In this document: piece after piece, positions 8,239 through 16,742 of the stretch
How the letters are laid out: every line of letters starts with the position of its first letter
How positions within the stretch are numbered: the stretch's first letter is position 1
From: Sulfurisoma sediminicola
GTDB taxonomy: Bacteria; Pseudomonadota; Gammaproteobacteria; Burkholderiales; Rhodocyclaceae
Assembly (NCBI RefSeq): GCF_003865015.1
Contig: NZ_BHVV01000003.1
Span: 248,001-312,000, forward strand
Length of the DNA: 64,000 nucleotides
Direction of reading: 5' to 3'
Notes under the pieces: model-generated
Told to the model about the DNA's origin: nothing
The model's input: only the letters and a program-made list of their open reading frames with translations
The model's database searches: none
Position numbers and translations under genes: made by a program

Positions 8239-9249
8239 ATGGATTTCAAAAATACGAGCGACTTCGTCAGCGGCTTCTGGAACATGTACGTCGTGGTCCT
8301 CGCCTTGGCGAGCATCATCGGCTGCGGCGTGTTCCTGCTGATCCAGGACAGAGCCAAGTCCAACGCCGGTCAGACCACCGGCCACGTCTGGGACGAAACC
8401 CTGGAGGAATACAGCAACCCGCTGCCCAACTGGTGGCGCTGGATGTTCTACATCACCGTGGCCTTCGCACTGGTGTATGTGACCCTGTATCCAGGACTGG
8501 GCAACTTTGGCGGCAAGTTCGGTTGGACCATGCGCGGCCAGTACGAGGACGAAATGAAGCAGGCCGATGCGAAGTACGGCCCGCTGTTCGACAAGTACGC
8601 CAAGATGGACGTTGCGGCAGTGGCTGCCGATCCGCAGGCCAAGGAAATGGGCCAGCGCCTGTTCCTGACCTACTGCGCGCAGTGCCACGGCTCCGATGCC
8701 GGAGGCGCCACCAGTTTCCCCAGTCTGAAGGACAACGATTGGCTGTGGGGCGGCACGCCCGAGAAGATCAAGGAGACCATCACCGGCGGTCGTACGGCCG
8801 TGATGACGCCGAAGGGTACCAAGCCCGACATGGATGGCGAGCAGGTCAAGGACGTGGTGCATTATGTCCGTTCGCTGTCCGGCCTCTCCGCCGATTCGAT
8901 CCGCGTCCAGCGCGGCAAGGACCTGTATCCGCAGGCCTGCGCTGCCTGCCATGGTCCCGAAGCCAAGGGCAATCCCGACGCCGGCTATCCCAACCTGACC
9001 GACAAGGTCTGGCTCTACAGCAGCCGCGAAGACAGCATGATCGAGACCGTCACCAAGGGTCGCCAGAACCAGATGCCGGCGTTCGGCGAGTTCCTCGGCC
9101 CGGCCAAGGTGCACCTGCTGACCGCCTATGTCTGGGGTCTGGGCGGTGGCGTCAAGGGCGAAGCCAAGCCCGCTGCGGTTCCGGCTGCGGAGCAGGCCGG
9201 CATGAGCGGTATGGGGGGCATGTCCGGCATGACCGCCGACAAGAAGTAA
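8239..9249 (+). CDS. ccoP: cbb3 oxidase subunit III, diheme cytochrome c (CcoP)
   Basis: 336 residues. Two hydrophobic segments (about residues 15-35 and 68-88) flank a loop with GHVWDETLEEYSNPLP, typical of CcoP. Two cytochrome c domains follow, with heme sites CAQCH (Cys146, Cys149, His150) and CAACH (Cys234, Cys237, His238). CcoP accepts electrons from soluble cytochrome c or the bc1 complex. The last 35 residues form an Ala/Pro linker and then a Met/Gly tail (GMSGMGGMSGM) that looks like a metal-binding tail and is not needed for heme binding. The gene starts 12 bases after ccoQ with an AAAGGA ribosome site. Confidence 0.97.
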   Translation: MDFKNTSDFVSGFWNMYVVVLALASIIGCGVFLLIQDRAKSNAGQTTGHVWDETLEEYSNPLPNWWRWMFYITVAFALVYVTLYPGLGNFGGKFGWTMRGQYEDEMKQADAKYGPLFDKYAKMDVAAVAADPQAKEMGQRLFLTYCAQCHGSDAGGATSFPSLKDNDWLWGGTPEKIKETITGGRTAVMTPKGTKPDMDGEQVKDVVHYVRSLSGLSADSIRVQRGKDLYPQACAACHGPEAKGNPDAGYPNLTDKVWLYSSREDSMIETVTKGRQNQMPAFGEFLGPAKVHLLTAYVWGLGGGVKGEAKPAAVPAAEQAGMSGMGGMSGMTADKK

Positions 9250-9262
9250 AATTGCAGCAAGC

Positions 9263-9288
9263 GCTCCCCGGCAGGAGGGCCGGGGAGC
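9263..9288 (+). terminator. Hairpin between ccoP and ccoG
   Basis: GCTCCCCGGC (9263-9272) pairs with GCCGGGGAGC (9279-9288) around a 6-base loop. No U-tract follows, so it may attenuate or stabilise the ccoNOQP message rather than end it. ccoG begins 34 bases later. Confidence 0.5.
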
Positions 9289-9322
9289 GGCTTCACCCCT
9301 GTTTGTTCATTCGAGTGTCATC

Positions 9323-10744
9323 ATGACCACTGAAACCTCCAGTTCCTCCGCGACGACCGAGCAGGCCCAGGACGTCGCCCTTTTCGAAGTCCACAAGAAG
9401 ATCCAGGTCCGCGCCGTCAGCGGGATTTTCGCCACTTGGCGCTGGGCGCTTGTCTGGTTCACCCAACTTCTTTTTTACGGTCTGTGCTGGCTGCCCTGGA
9501 ATGGCCGGCAGGCCGTGCTGCTCGATCTGGTCGAGCGCAAGTTCTACATCTTCGGCTTGGTGTTCTGGCCGCAGGACGTCATCTTCCTGGCCGGCCTGCT
9601 GATCATCTCGGCCTACTCGCTGTTCCTGTTCACCGCCGTCGGCGGCCGTCTCTGGTGCGGCTATGCCTGTCCGCAGACCGTCTATACGGAAATCTTCCTC
9701 TGGATCGAGCAGAAGATCGAGGGAGATCGTAACGCCCGCATGAAGCTCGATGCGGCGCCGATGTCGGCCCGCAAGTTCATGATTCGTGGCTCGCGCTATG
9801 CGGCCTGGGTCGCGGTGGCGCTGTGGACCGGCTTCACTTTCGTCGGCTACTTCACGCCGATCAAAACGCTGTCTAGCGAACTGATGACGCTCTCCTTCGG
9901 CCCGTGGGAGACCTTCTGGATCCTGTTCTACGGCGCCTTCACCTATGCCTTCGCCGGTCACCTGCGCGAGCAGGTCTGCAAGTACATGTGTCCCTACGCC
10001 CGCTTCCAGGGCGTGATGTTCGACCCCGATACGCTGACCATCACCTACGACGAGGAGCGCGGCGAGCCGCGCGGCACCCGCAAGAAGGGCGCCGATTACA
10101 AAACCCAGGGCAAGGGTGACTGCGTCGATTGCGGCATCTGCGTCCAGGTCTGCCCGACCGGCATCGATATCCGCCAGGGCCTGCAGTACGAGTGCATCGG
10201 TTGCGCCGCCTGCATCGATGCCTGCGATCAGGTGATGGAGAAGATGGCCTATCCGAAGGGCCTGATCCGCTACTCGACGGAGCACGCCATCGCCCAGCAC
10301 TGGGGCTGGAAGGACATCGCCGGCCATATCGTGCGTCCGCGCGTGGTGATTTATACCGTCATCCTCGTGGCGATCACCGCCGCCTGGTTCTGGGGGCTGG
10401 CCAACAAGCCGGTCCTGCGGGTCGATGTCATCCGCGATCGTGCCACGCTGGCGCGCGAGGTCGAGAATGGCCTGATCGAGAATCTTTATCGCCTTCAGGT
10501 CATGAACGTTTCGGAATCGGCGGAGCGCTATTCGATGAGCGTCACCGGCCTTCCGGGCATTCGCCTCGCGGGAGAGACGGAAATCGAAGTTCCCGCCGCC
10601 TCCAACAAGAGCATCCTGGTCCAGGTTCGCGTGCCGCCCGAATCGGGCAAGCAGGGCTCGAACGTGGTCTTCTTCGACGTCAAGTCGACCCGAAACGACA
10701 AGATCGCCGTGCACGAGAAGGCGACCTTCCTGATTCCCCGGTGA
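9323..10744 (+). CDS. ccoG: Membrane ferredoxin-like oxidase assembly protein CcoG (RdxA/FixG)
   Basis: 473 residues with five or so transmembrane segments. GRLWCGYACPQTVY (Cys112, Cys116) lies at a membrane boundary, then two 4Fe-4S motifs: Cys267/270/273/Cys277-Pro and Cys291/294/297/301. The C-terminal part is a periplasmic Ig-like domain. CcoG is proposed to reduce Cu2+ to Cu+ for delivery to cbb3 oxidase. It follows the oxidase genes, as in FixGHIS clusters, although here ccoI and ccoS sit on the other side of ccoN. The stop overlaps a GTG of the next gene (GTGA), which suggests coupling. Confidence 0.96.
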   Translation: MTTETSSSSATTEQAQDVALFEVHKKIQVRAVSGIFATWRWALVWFTQLLFYGLCWLPWNGRQAVLLDLVERKFYIFGLVFWPQDVIFLAGLLIISAYSLFLFTAVGGRLWCGYACPQTVYTEIFLWIEQKIEGDRNARMKLDAAPMSARKFMIRGSRYAAWVAVALWTGFTFVGYFTPIKTLSSELMTLSFGPWETFWILFYGAFTYAFAGHLREQVCKYMCPYARFQGVMFDPDTLTITYDEERGEPRGTRKKGADYKTQGKGDCVDCGICVQVCPTGIDIRQGLQYECIGCAACIDACDQVMEKMAYPKGLIRYSTEHAIAQHWGWKDIAGHIVRPRVVIYTVILVAITAAWFWGLANKPVLRVDVIRDRATLAREVENGLIENLYRLQVMNVSESAERYSMSVTGLPGIRLAGETEIEVPAASNKSILVQVRVPPESGKQGSNVVFFDVKSTRNDKIAVHEKATFLIPR

Positions 10745-10752
10745 CCCGTACG

Positions 10753-11277
10753 ATGAGCATCCCTCTGAAATCTTCGCAGCCCTGGTATCGCGAGCCCTGG
10801 CCCTGGCTGCTGATGCTCGGCCCCTTCGTGGTGATCCTCGCCGGCACCTATACCGCCTGGCTGGCGATATCCACGAGCGACGGTCTGGTGACGGACGACT
10901 ATTACAGGAAAGGCCTGAAGGTCGACCAGACCATCGCGCGCAGCGAGCGGGCCAAGGCGCTAGGGCTGGTTGCTGCCGTGCGCGTCACCTCCGACACGCT
11001 GTCGCTGCGCCTGACGGCAGCGGACAAGCAATTCATCGCGCCGGAGCGGCTGGTGGTGATCGTGTCCCATCCGACCCGCGCCGGTCTCGATCAAACGCAG
11101 ACCGTCATCCGCGAAGGTGCTGCCTACGCCGCCAAATTCCGCCTTCCGGCTTCCGGCCACTGGCTGGTGTCGATCGAGGATGAAGCGAAGACCTGGCGTT
11201 TGCTGGGCAATGTCGTTCTACCTGCTGCCGGGGAGGTTTCCATCGGCGGCACGGCCGAAGTTTCCCGTCACCCTTAA
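10753..11277 (+). CDS. ccoH: FixH/CcoH family oxidase assembly protein
   Basis: 174 residues from the ATG at 10753; GGTGA at 10740-10744 serves as ribosome site 8 bases upstream. A GTG at 10741 overlapping the ccoG stop is the alternative start. The protein has WYREPWPWLLMLGPFVVILAG, one transmembrane helix, followed by VTDDYYRKGLKVDQ, the strongest FixH family signature, and a periplasmic beta-rich domain. FixH proteins associate with CcoI and the oxidase subunits during assembly. Confidence 0.92.
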   Translation: MSIPLKSSQPWYREPWPWLLMLGPFVVILAGTYTAWLAISTSDGLVTDDYYRKGLKVDQTIARSERAKALGLVAAVRVTSDTLSLRLTAADKQFIAPERLVVIVSHPTRAGLDQTQTVIREGAAYAAKFRLPASGHWLVSIEDEAKTWRLLGNVVLPAAGEVSIGGTAEVSRHP

Positions 11278-11293
11278 AAAGGAGAGCACGACC

Positions 11294-11431
11294 ATGGCAT
11301 GGCAACTGTTGTTTGGCTCGGATATGGGGCTGTTCAGCCTCTTCGTGATCGCTTTCGTGATTGCCATGGCGATATTCCTCTACCGCTACGCCACGAAGCA
11401 TATGGAAGAGGACGCCAGGCAGGCCAAGTAG
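11294..11431 (+). CDS. Small membrane protein, DUF3149-like
   Basis: 45 residues from the ATG at 11294, with AAGGAGAG 9 bases upstream. The sequence is MAWQLLFGSDMGLFSLFVI followed by one transmembrane helix and a basic/acidic tail (YATKHMEEDARQAK). This matches the short DUF3149 family found next to ccoGH genes in betaproteobacteria, whose function is unknown. It lies 16 bases after ccoH and is probably in the same operon. Confidence 0.75.
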   Translation: MAWQLLFGSDMGLFSLFVIAFVIAMAIFLYRYATKHMEEDARQAK

Positions 11432-11524
11432 TTCAGGTATAAACTAACGGTCGCGGCGACGATCCGGAAGAGGTCGCGTCTGCACCGTTGGAGCAACAAC
11501 CCATCGACTTAACGGAGGGACAGC

Positions 11525-11794
11525 ATGCAGCGACTGCTTTGGGTGCTTTGGCCGTCATTCATCGTGGCGGGAGTGGCCGAGGGCCTCTTCTTCACGGTGG
11601 TCAATCCGCAGGAACTCTACCTTTTCGGTGAGCCGGTCCATTTCTCGACTCTCGCCACCTTATCCATCGGATTCCTCGCCTTCTGGGCGATCTGCGCCGG
11701 TTCCAGCCTGTTCACCTGCTTCCTGCAGAAGACGCCGGGGGAAATCAACGGCCGCGGCTGCGGCCAGCCGCCGGCGTCACCGGCAGCGCGGTGA
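11525..11794 (+). CDS. Small two-helix membrane protein of unknown function
   Basis: 89 residues with a strong GGAGGG ribosome site 5 bases before the ATG. There are two hydrophobic segments: LLWVLWPSFIVAGVAEGLFF and TLATLSIGFLAFWAICAGSSL. A CFLQ segment and a Pro/Ala-rich tail with one more Cys follow. I do not recognise a named family. Its place at the end of the cco gene run suggests a link to the oxidase, but that is inference. It converges with the hemerythrin gene at 11796, with only one base between. Confidence 0.7.
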   Translation: MQRLLWVLWPSFIVAGVAEGLFFTVVNPQELYLFGEPVHFSTLATLSIGFLAFWAICAGSSLFTCFLQKTPGEINGRGCGQPPASPAAR

Positions 11795-11795
11795 C

Positions 11796-12380
11796 CTAAA
11801 GTGGCGGCCCCACGCCGATCGGCGGCGGGGCGAGATTGACGATGCGCGAGAACAAATTGCGGAACTCGTGATCGGGTTCCGCGCCGAAGCGCGGATCGCC
11901 GTTTTCGCCAAAGGCCCGCGCGATCTCGATCCAGTCTTCGGCTGTCAGATACTGCTTTGCCAGCGGGATGACAACCCGCTCCTCCAACGCCATGTGCTGC
12001 CAGGCTTCGTCGGAGTGCCTGTCGGCCGCTGCGGCGAAGGCCTCGAGTCCGCCGGGCTTGCCGGCCTCGAGTTCGCCGAGCGCCTGTTCCAGCGCGCGCA
12101 GATGGCCACCCGATTCGGCATGCTGACGCTCCAATTCGTCGAGCGTGGCATCGGCCTCGTGGGTGCGCACGCGCAACCTGGCGAAAAGGTAGGCATCTTC
12201 CTTCGGATTGTGCAACTTCTCGGAAAAGGCGTCCATATAGTAGAGCATTGCCCAGAGCAACTTGAAATCGGGTTTGGCTCCCTTCTCGCGCATTTCGCGT
12301 ACGAGGAACTTGAGGCCGTGCACCACTGCTGAGAGCGAGCGATGCTCGTCGTGGATGATGGCAAGGGCGGAATTGAGCAT
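11796..12380 (-). CDS. Hemerythrin HHE-domain protein
   Basis: 194 residues, all-helical. The pattern of the HHE cation-binding fold is present: IIHDEHRSL near the N-terminus, HNPKEDAYLF (H-x-x-x-E), ERQHAE, and EERVVIPLAKQYL (E-E-x-x-x-x-P). Such diiron domains bind O2 or NO or store iron. It starts 33 bases after the universal stress protein stop and so should share the FNR-type promoter at 12887-12927. The combination suggests a role at low oxygen or under nitrosative stress, but the ligand is not known. Confidence 0.85.
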   Translation of the reverse strand: MLNSALAIIHDEHRSLSAVVHGLKFLVREMREKGAKPDFKLLWAMLYYMDAFSEKLHNPKEDAYLFARLRVRTHEADATLDELERQHAESGGHLRALEQALGELEAGKPGGLEAFAAAADRHSDEAWQHMALEERVVIPLAKQYLTAEDWIEIARAFGENGDPRFGAEPDHEFRNLFSRIVNLAPPPIGVGPPL

Positions 12381-12413
12381 CGTGAGGCGGGTGTGGCGCC
12401 AGCGCCGACTTGT

Positions 12414-12857
12414 CTAGCGGTAGACCAGCACCGGAATCGTCGAGTGGGTCAGGACCTTCTGCGTTTCCGATCCCAGCAACAGCCCACTGAAACCGCGTCT
12501 GCCGTGCGAAGCCATGAATATCAGGTCGCAGCCGGCGCCCTGTGCCGCCTCGATGATCGCCATGTAGGGAATGTCGCTGGTACTGCTGCGCGAAGCGCAG
12601 GCCACGCCGGCCTCGATGGCCGACGCCTCGGCCTTGCCGAGGATGTCCTTCGACTGCTGTTCCGCCATTTCCGCGAATTTCTCCGGCGTCGTCGGGTCGA
12701 TCAGAGCGCCCTCGCCGTAAAAGGCGACGGGATAATCGGGCTTGGCGAAGAAGAAGGTCACGCGGGCTCCCGTCTCGCGGGCGAAGGTGACGGCACGCCG
12801 CACCGTGTCGAGAGAGAGTTGGGAACCGTCGGTGGGAACGAGGATGTGCTTGAACAT
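12414..12857 (-). CDS. Universal stress protein, UspA family
   Basis: 147 residues from the ATG at 12857, with an AGGAG ribosome site 7 bases upstream; the TTG six bases earlier is unlikely. It opens MFKHILVPTDGSQLS, the UspA core. The ATP-binding type motif G-x2-G-x9-G-S/T is seen as SHGRRGFSGLLLGSETQKVL. An odd insert (AKPDYPVAFYGEGALIDPTTPEK) after strand 2 is common in anaerobically induced bacterial Usps. It leads a two-gene operon with the hemerythrin protein behind a predicted FNR promoter, matching known ANR/FNR control of several Usps. Confidence 0.93.
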   Translation of the reverse strand: MFKHILVPTDGSQLSLDTVRRAVTFARETGARVTFFFAKPDYPVAFYGEGALIDPTTPEKFAEMAEQQSKDILGKAEASAIEAGVACASRSSTSDIPYMAIIEAAQGAGCDLIFMASHGRRGFSGLLLGSETQKVLTHSTIPVLVYR

Positions 12858-12886
12858 GCCCAATCTCCTGCACTGTTATGGTAATA

Positions 12887-12955
12887 ATTATGCGGCCGGT
12901 GGGGCGTCTTGGCTTGATCAAAGTCAACATCGTTATCGATGCAGTGCACAAAAAT
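12887..12955. promoter_or_regulatory. FNR-type box shared by divergent usp and phaC promoters
   Basis: TTGAT-CAAA-GTCAA at 12914-12927, one mismatch from the FNR palindrome, centred at 12920.5. On the minus strand CATAAT (12892-12887) gives a start near 12880, placing the box close to -41 for usp. On the plus strand AAAAAT (12950-12955) would give a start near 12962, again close to -41.5 for phaC. The usp side is the better promoter. Confidence 0.65.
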
Positions 12956-13012
12956 AGCACTTGTCCGCCGTACGGCCGGTTTGGCGCGCCGCTCGCGGCT
13001 TCGGAGGCAACG

Positions 13013-14746
13013 ATGACGAATCTCAAGCTGGGCAAGACGACCATGCACCCGACCGAAACCTTCAAGGTCATGCACGAGGCGGTCGAGGCCAATATCGACC
13101 CGATGGGCGTCGCGATGCCGATGGTGCATGCCCAACTGGCCTGGCTGGCGCACCCGCAGGAGCTGGCCGAGATGCTGTCGGGCTTCTCGAGCAGGATGCT
13201 CGAGCTGCAATGGCACTCGTGGCTGCGCGCATTCGGTCAGCCGAGCGACGATGTCGAGAGGCCAAACCCAGACGACACGCGCTTCAGTGATCCCGTCTGG
13301 CGGGAGTCGGCGAGCTGGGATATCGCCAAGGAATGGTATCTGGTGATGACCCACCATATCCAGGACATGCTCTACCAGACGCCCGGACTGTCGAGCAAGG
13401 ATCGTCGCCGTGCCGCCTTCTGGTGGCGGAAATGGCTCAACGCCATGGCCCCGACCAACTTTCTCTGGTCCAACCCGGTGGCCATGCGCAAGGCGGCCGA
13501 GACCAACGGCGAGAGCCTGATCCGCGGCATGCGCAACTTCCTCGACGACCTGCAGGCGGGCAACATCCGCATGACCGGTCCGCACGACTTCGAGGTCGGC
13601 AAGAACCTCGCTACTACGCCGGGCAAGGTGGTGTTCCGCAACCAGCTGCTCGAGCTGATCCACTACGTGCCGACGCAGCCGAAAGTGCATACGCAGCCGC
13701 TGGTGATCGTGACGCCGTGGATCAACAAGTACTACATCCTCGACCTCAACCCCAAGAAGAGCATGGTGCGCTGGCTGCTCGACCAGGGCATCGACGTCTA
13801 CATCACCAGCTGGAAGAACCCGGGTGCGGAAATGCGCAACGTCGGCTTCGACGACTACATCACCGAAGGCGTCGATCGCGTCATGCAGGTGGCGAAGGAA
13901 ATTTCGGGGGCAAATCAGGTGCATGCCGCGGGCTACTGCATCGGCGGCGCAGCGCTCGCCACCTACATGGCCTGGGCCAACCGGCAATACCCCGCCAACC
14001 AGATGCCGGTCGCCAGCGCAAGCTTTCTCACCACGCTGGTCGATTATCACAAGCCCGGCGACATCGAGGTCTTTCTCGACGAGGGCAGTTTCCGCTGGCT
14101 GTCGCGGGCCATGGAGGAAAAAGGCTTTCTCGACGGCAAGGAAATGGCGGCCGCCTTCCGCCTGCTGCGCTCGAACAGCCTGGTCTGGCACTACGTCGTG
14201 CACGGCTATCTCTACGGCGAATCGCCGCCTCCGTTCGACGTGCTGTTCTGGAACATGGACACGACGCGGATGCCGGCGAAGATGCACACCTGGTACCTGC
14301 GCAACTTTTATCTCGACAACCTGCTGGTGAAGAAGGACCTGCTGACGGTGGCCGGGCAGCCGATCAACCTCGAGCGCATCACCCAGCCGGTCTATGCCGT
14401 CGGCGCCGAGGACGATCACATCGCGCCTTGGCGCCAGACCTTCCGCATCCACAACTACGTCAACGGCCCCAAGCGCAACGTGCTGTCGAGTTCGGGACAT
14501 ATCCTCGGCATCGTCAATCCGCCGGTGACCCCGCCCAAGCGCGAGTACTGGGTCGGCCCGGCCGAGCGCCACTATTCGACCGACGTCTGGAAGGAGCATG
14601 CCGAGCATCGCGCCGGCAGCTGGTGGGAGGACTGGATGGCCTGGCTCAAGCCCATGGCGGGCGAGCCGGGCACGCCGCCGGCCGTGGAAACAAAACAATA
14701 TCCGGCACTGGCCAATGCCCCCGGTACCTACGTGCTCGAAACCTGA
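13013..14746 (+). CDS. phaC: Poly(3-hydroxyalkanoate) synthase (PhaC)
   Basis: 577 residues from the ATG at 13013, with GGAGG 6 bases upstream. PhaC polymerises hydroxyacyl-CoA into PHA granules. It has the lipase-like box with Cys for Ser, GYCIGG (catalytic Cys309), the Asp in VGAEDDHIAPW and the His in SSSGHILGIVNPP. Single-subunit length near 580 fits class I or II synthases. The N-terminal domain is shorter than in Cupriavidus PhaC. No phaA, phaB or phasin gene is next to it. It lies divergent to the FNR-linked usp gene, so low-oxygen control of PHA synthesis is possible. Confidence 0.94.
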   Translation: MTNLKLGKTTMHPTETFKVMHEAVEANIDPMGVAMPMVHAQLAWLAHPQELAEMLSGFSSRMLELQWHSWLRAFGQPSDDVERPNPDDTRFSDPVWRESASWDIAKEWYLVMTHHIQDMLYQTPGLSSKDRRRAAFWWRKWLNAMAPTNFLWSNPVAMRKAAETNGESLIRGMRNFLDDLQAGNIRMTGPHDFEVGKNLATTPGKVVFRNQLLELIHYVPTQPKVHTQPLVIVTPWINKYYILDLNPKKSMVRWLLDQGIDVYITSWKNPGAEMRNVGFDDYITEGVDRVMQVAKEISGANQVHAAGYCIGGAALATYMAWANRQYPANQMPVASASFLTTLVDYHKPGDIEVFLDEGSFRWLSRAMEEKGFLDGKEMAAAFRLLRSNSLVWHYVVHGYLYGESPPPFDVLFWNMDTTRMPAKMHTWYLRNFYLDNLLVKKDLLTVAGQPINLERITQPVYAVGAEDDHIAPWRQTFRIHNYVNGPKRNVLSSSGHILGIVNPPVTPPKREYWVGPAERHYSTDVWKEHAEHRAGSWWEDWMAWLKPMAGEPGTPPAVETKQYPALANAPGTYVLET

Positions 14747-14865
14747 CTCGTCCCGGCCATCCGGTCGAGACGACGGCCGCGGCTATCGGATATCATTGCA
14801 ACTTTGGGCCTGATGTCGCCGGACGCACCGGACGTGCCGGCGCGTGCGGCCTTGGACGATCGACA

Positions 14866-16125
14866 ATGAAATGTGTGGATGACTTCCGCCTGCGTCTGGG
14901 CGGCCGTGAACTGGTACCCATCGTCATCGGCGGCATGGGGGTCGACATTTCGACGGCCGAATTGGCGCTCGAGGCCGCCCGCCTCGGCGGCATCGGCCAC
15001 ATTTCCGACGCCATGGTGCCGACCGTTTCCGACAGGCGCTTCAAGACGCGCTTCGTCAAGGACAAGCTCAAGCAGTACAAGTACAACGTCACCAACAGCG
15101 ACAAGACCGATGTGCGTTTCGATCTCGGTCACCTCGCCGAGGCCACGCGCCTGCACGTTGGCCGCACCATGGAAGCCAAGCGCGGCGACGGCATGGTCTT
15201 CATCAACTGCATGGAAAAGCTGACCATGAACGCGCCGAAGGAGACGCTGCGCGTGCGCCTGGCCTCGGCCCTCGATGCCGGCATCGAGGGCATCACCCTG
15301 GCGGCAGGCCTGCACCTTGGCTCCTTCGCCCTAATGGAGGATCACCCGCGTTTTCGCGACGTCCAGCTCGGCATCATCGTTTCATCGCTGCGTGCGCTGC
15401 AGCTGTTCCTGAAGAAGAATGCCCGCATCGGTCGCTTGCCCGACTATGTCGTGATCGAAGGGCCGCTGGCCGGCGGCCACCTCGGCTTCGGCATGGACTG
15501 GGCGAAATTCGATCTGCACACCATCGTCGCCGAAATCCGCGCCTGGCTCAAGGCCGAGCAGCTCGACATCCCGCTGATTCCGGCCGGCGGCATTTTCACC
15601 GGCGGCGATGCCGTGGACTTCCTCGACGGCGGCGGCGCGGCGGTTCAGGTGGCGACCCGCTTCACCGTGGCGAAGGAATGCGGCCTGCCCGAGGACGTGC
15701 AGCAGAAGTACTTCCTGGCCAGCGAGGACGACATCGAGGTCAATGGCATTTCGCCCACCGGCTATCCCATGCGCATGCTGAAGAACAGCCCGGCCATCGG
15801 TGCCGGCACCCACCCGAATTGCGAGTCCTTCGGCTACCTGCTCGACGCCAACGGACGCTGCGCCTACATCGATGCCTACAATCGCGAGGTCGCGGCCCAT
15901 CCCGCAGCCAAAAAGATTTCGGTCCCGGACAAGACCTGCTTGTGTACCCATATGCGCAACTTCGAGCTGTGGACCTGCGGCCATTACACCTACCGGCTCA
16001 AGGACACCTCGCGCCGCAACGCCGATGGCAGCTACCAGCTGCTTTCGGCCGAGCACATCTTCAACGACTATCGCTTCAGCAAGGGCAACGTCATCGCGCT
16101 GCCCGCCATGCCGGAAGCCGCGTGA
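14866..16125 (+). CDS. Nitronate monooxygenase-like FMN protein
   Basis: 419 residues. The N-terminal half has the NMO/2-nitropropane dioxygenase pattern: VPIVIGGMGVDIS, AARLGGIGHIS, GITLAAGL, VIEGPLAGGHLGFG, IPLIPAGGIFTGGDAVDFL and GAAVQVATRF, the FMN-binding TIM barrel loops. The C-terminal 110 residues (from GISPTGYPMRM) contain a Cys run (KTCLCTHMRNFELWTC) and are not part of the classic enzyme. That tail appears in a proteobacterial subgroup annotated as NMO, whose true substrate is unknown. It is 119 bases after phaC with no obvious promoter. An enoyl reductase-like role is an alternative. Confidence 0.8.
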   Translation: MKCVDDFRLRLGGRELVPIVIGGMGVDISTAELALEAARLGGIGHISDAMVPTVSDRRFKTRFVKDKLKQYKYNVTNSDKTDVRFDLGHLAEATRLHVGRTMEAKRGDGMVFINCMEKLTMNAPKETLRVRLASALDAGIEGITLAAGLHLGSFALMEDHPRFRDVQLGIIVSSLRALQLFLKKNARIGRLPDYVVIEGPLAGGHLGFGMDWAKFDLHTIVAEIRAWLKAEQLDIPLIPAGGIFTGGDAVDFLDGGGAAVQVATRFTVAKECGLPEDVQQKYFLASEDDIEVNGISPTGYPMRMLKNSPAIGAGTHPNCESFGYLLDANGRCAYIDAYNREVAAHPAAKKISVPDKTCLCTHMRNFELWTCGHYTYRLKDTSRRNADGSYQLLSAEHIFNDYRFSKGNVIALPAMPEAA

Positions 16126-16210
16126 AGCCGGGGCGGGATGCCGGCGGAGCGCGCCGCGACGTCGACCGGACCGCGAAAATCGAGGTCGGCGCCGTCAAGT
16201 CCTGATTCTT

Positions 16211-16252
16211 TGACAGTCGTCAAGGCTCTGCCGCCGCCGGGTCGGCAGACTG
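16211..16252 (+). promoter_or_regulatory. DNR/FNR-type palindrome upstream of the hemerythrin-DUF2249 genes
   Basis: TTGAC-AGTC-GTCAA at 16211-16224 is a perfect palindrome with GTCAA half-sites, a form often seen for NO-responsive DNR. CAGACT at 16247-16252 sits where a class II -10 would be, predicting a start near 16259, 13 bases before the ATG. The -10 is weak (3 of 6), as expected for an activated promoter. Confidence 0.6.
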
Positions 16253-16271
16253 GGCTCCTGCCATAAACGAC

Positions 16272-16742
16272 ATGAGTCACGACCCGATGAGCACCACCGA
16301 AGTCCTGCATCACCATCACAAGCACTGTGACCAGTTGTTCGCCGATGCCGAGGCTGCCGGCGTGAAGGGCGACTGGGGGGCCGCCGTGGCCGACTTCACC
16401 CGTTTCCGCGACGAATTGCTGGCGCATTTTTCGACCGAGGAGCAGGTACTGTTCCCGGCCTTCGAGGCGGCGACCGGCATGGTCGGCGGCCCGACCCAGA
16501 TGATGCGTTTCGAACATGCCCAGATGCGTGAACTGCTTGAACAGATGCAGGCAGCGATCGATCAACGCGTGCGCGATCCGTTCGCCGGTGCGGCGGAGAC
16601 CCTGCTGGTGCTGATGCAACAGCACAACATGAAGGAGGAGAACATCCTCTATCCGATGTGCGACCGCACGCTCGCCGGCTCGGTCGATGTCGCCGCCGGC
16701 CTGCGCGAGCGACTGGAGGAGAAATGTCCAGCCAGCGCGTGA
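16272..16742 (+). CDS. Hemerythrin-domain protein
   Basis: 156 residues with a clear hemerythrin ligand set: EVLHHHHKHCDQLF, HFSTEEQVLFPAFE, FEHAQMRELL and HNMKEENILYPMCD (H-x3-E and H-x4-E-x4-P patterns). It would form a diiron site able to bind O2 or NO. A second ATG at 16287 (MSTTEV) is a possible start. Its 3' end overlaps the DUF2249 gene by 19 bases. The DUF2249-hemerythrin-membrane protein set is a recurrent neighbourhood in denitrifiers, and a DNR-like site lies just upstream. The protein is distinct from the hemerythrin gene at 11796. Confidence 0.88.
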   Translation: MSHDPMSTTEVLHHHHKHCDQLFADAEAAGVKGDWGAAVADFTRFRDELLAHFSTEEQVLFPAFEAATGMVGGPTQMMRFEHAQMRELLEQMQAAIDQRVRDPFAGAAETLLVLMQQHNMKEENILYPMCDRTLAGSVDVAAGLRERLEEKCPASA

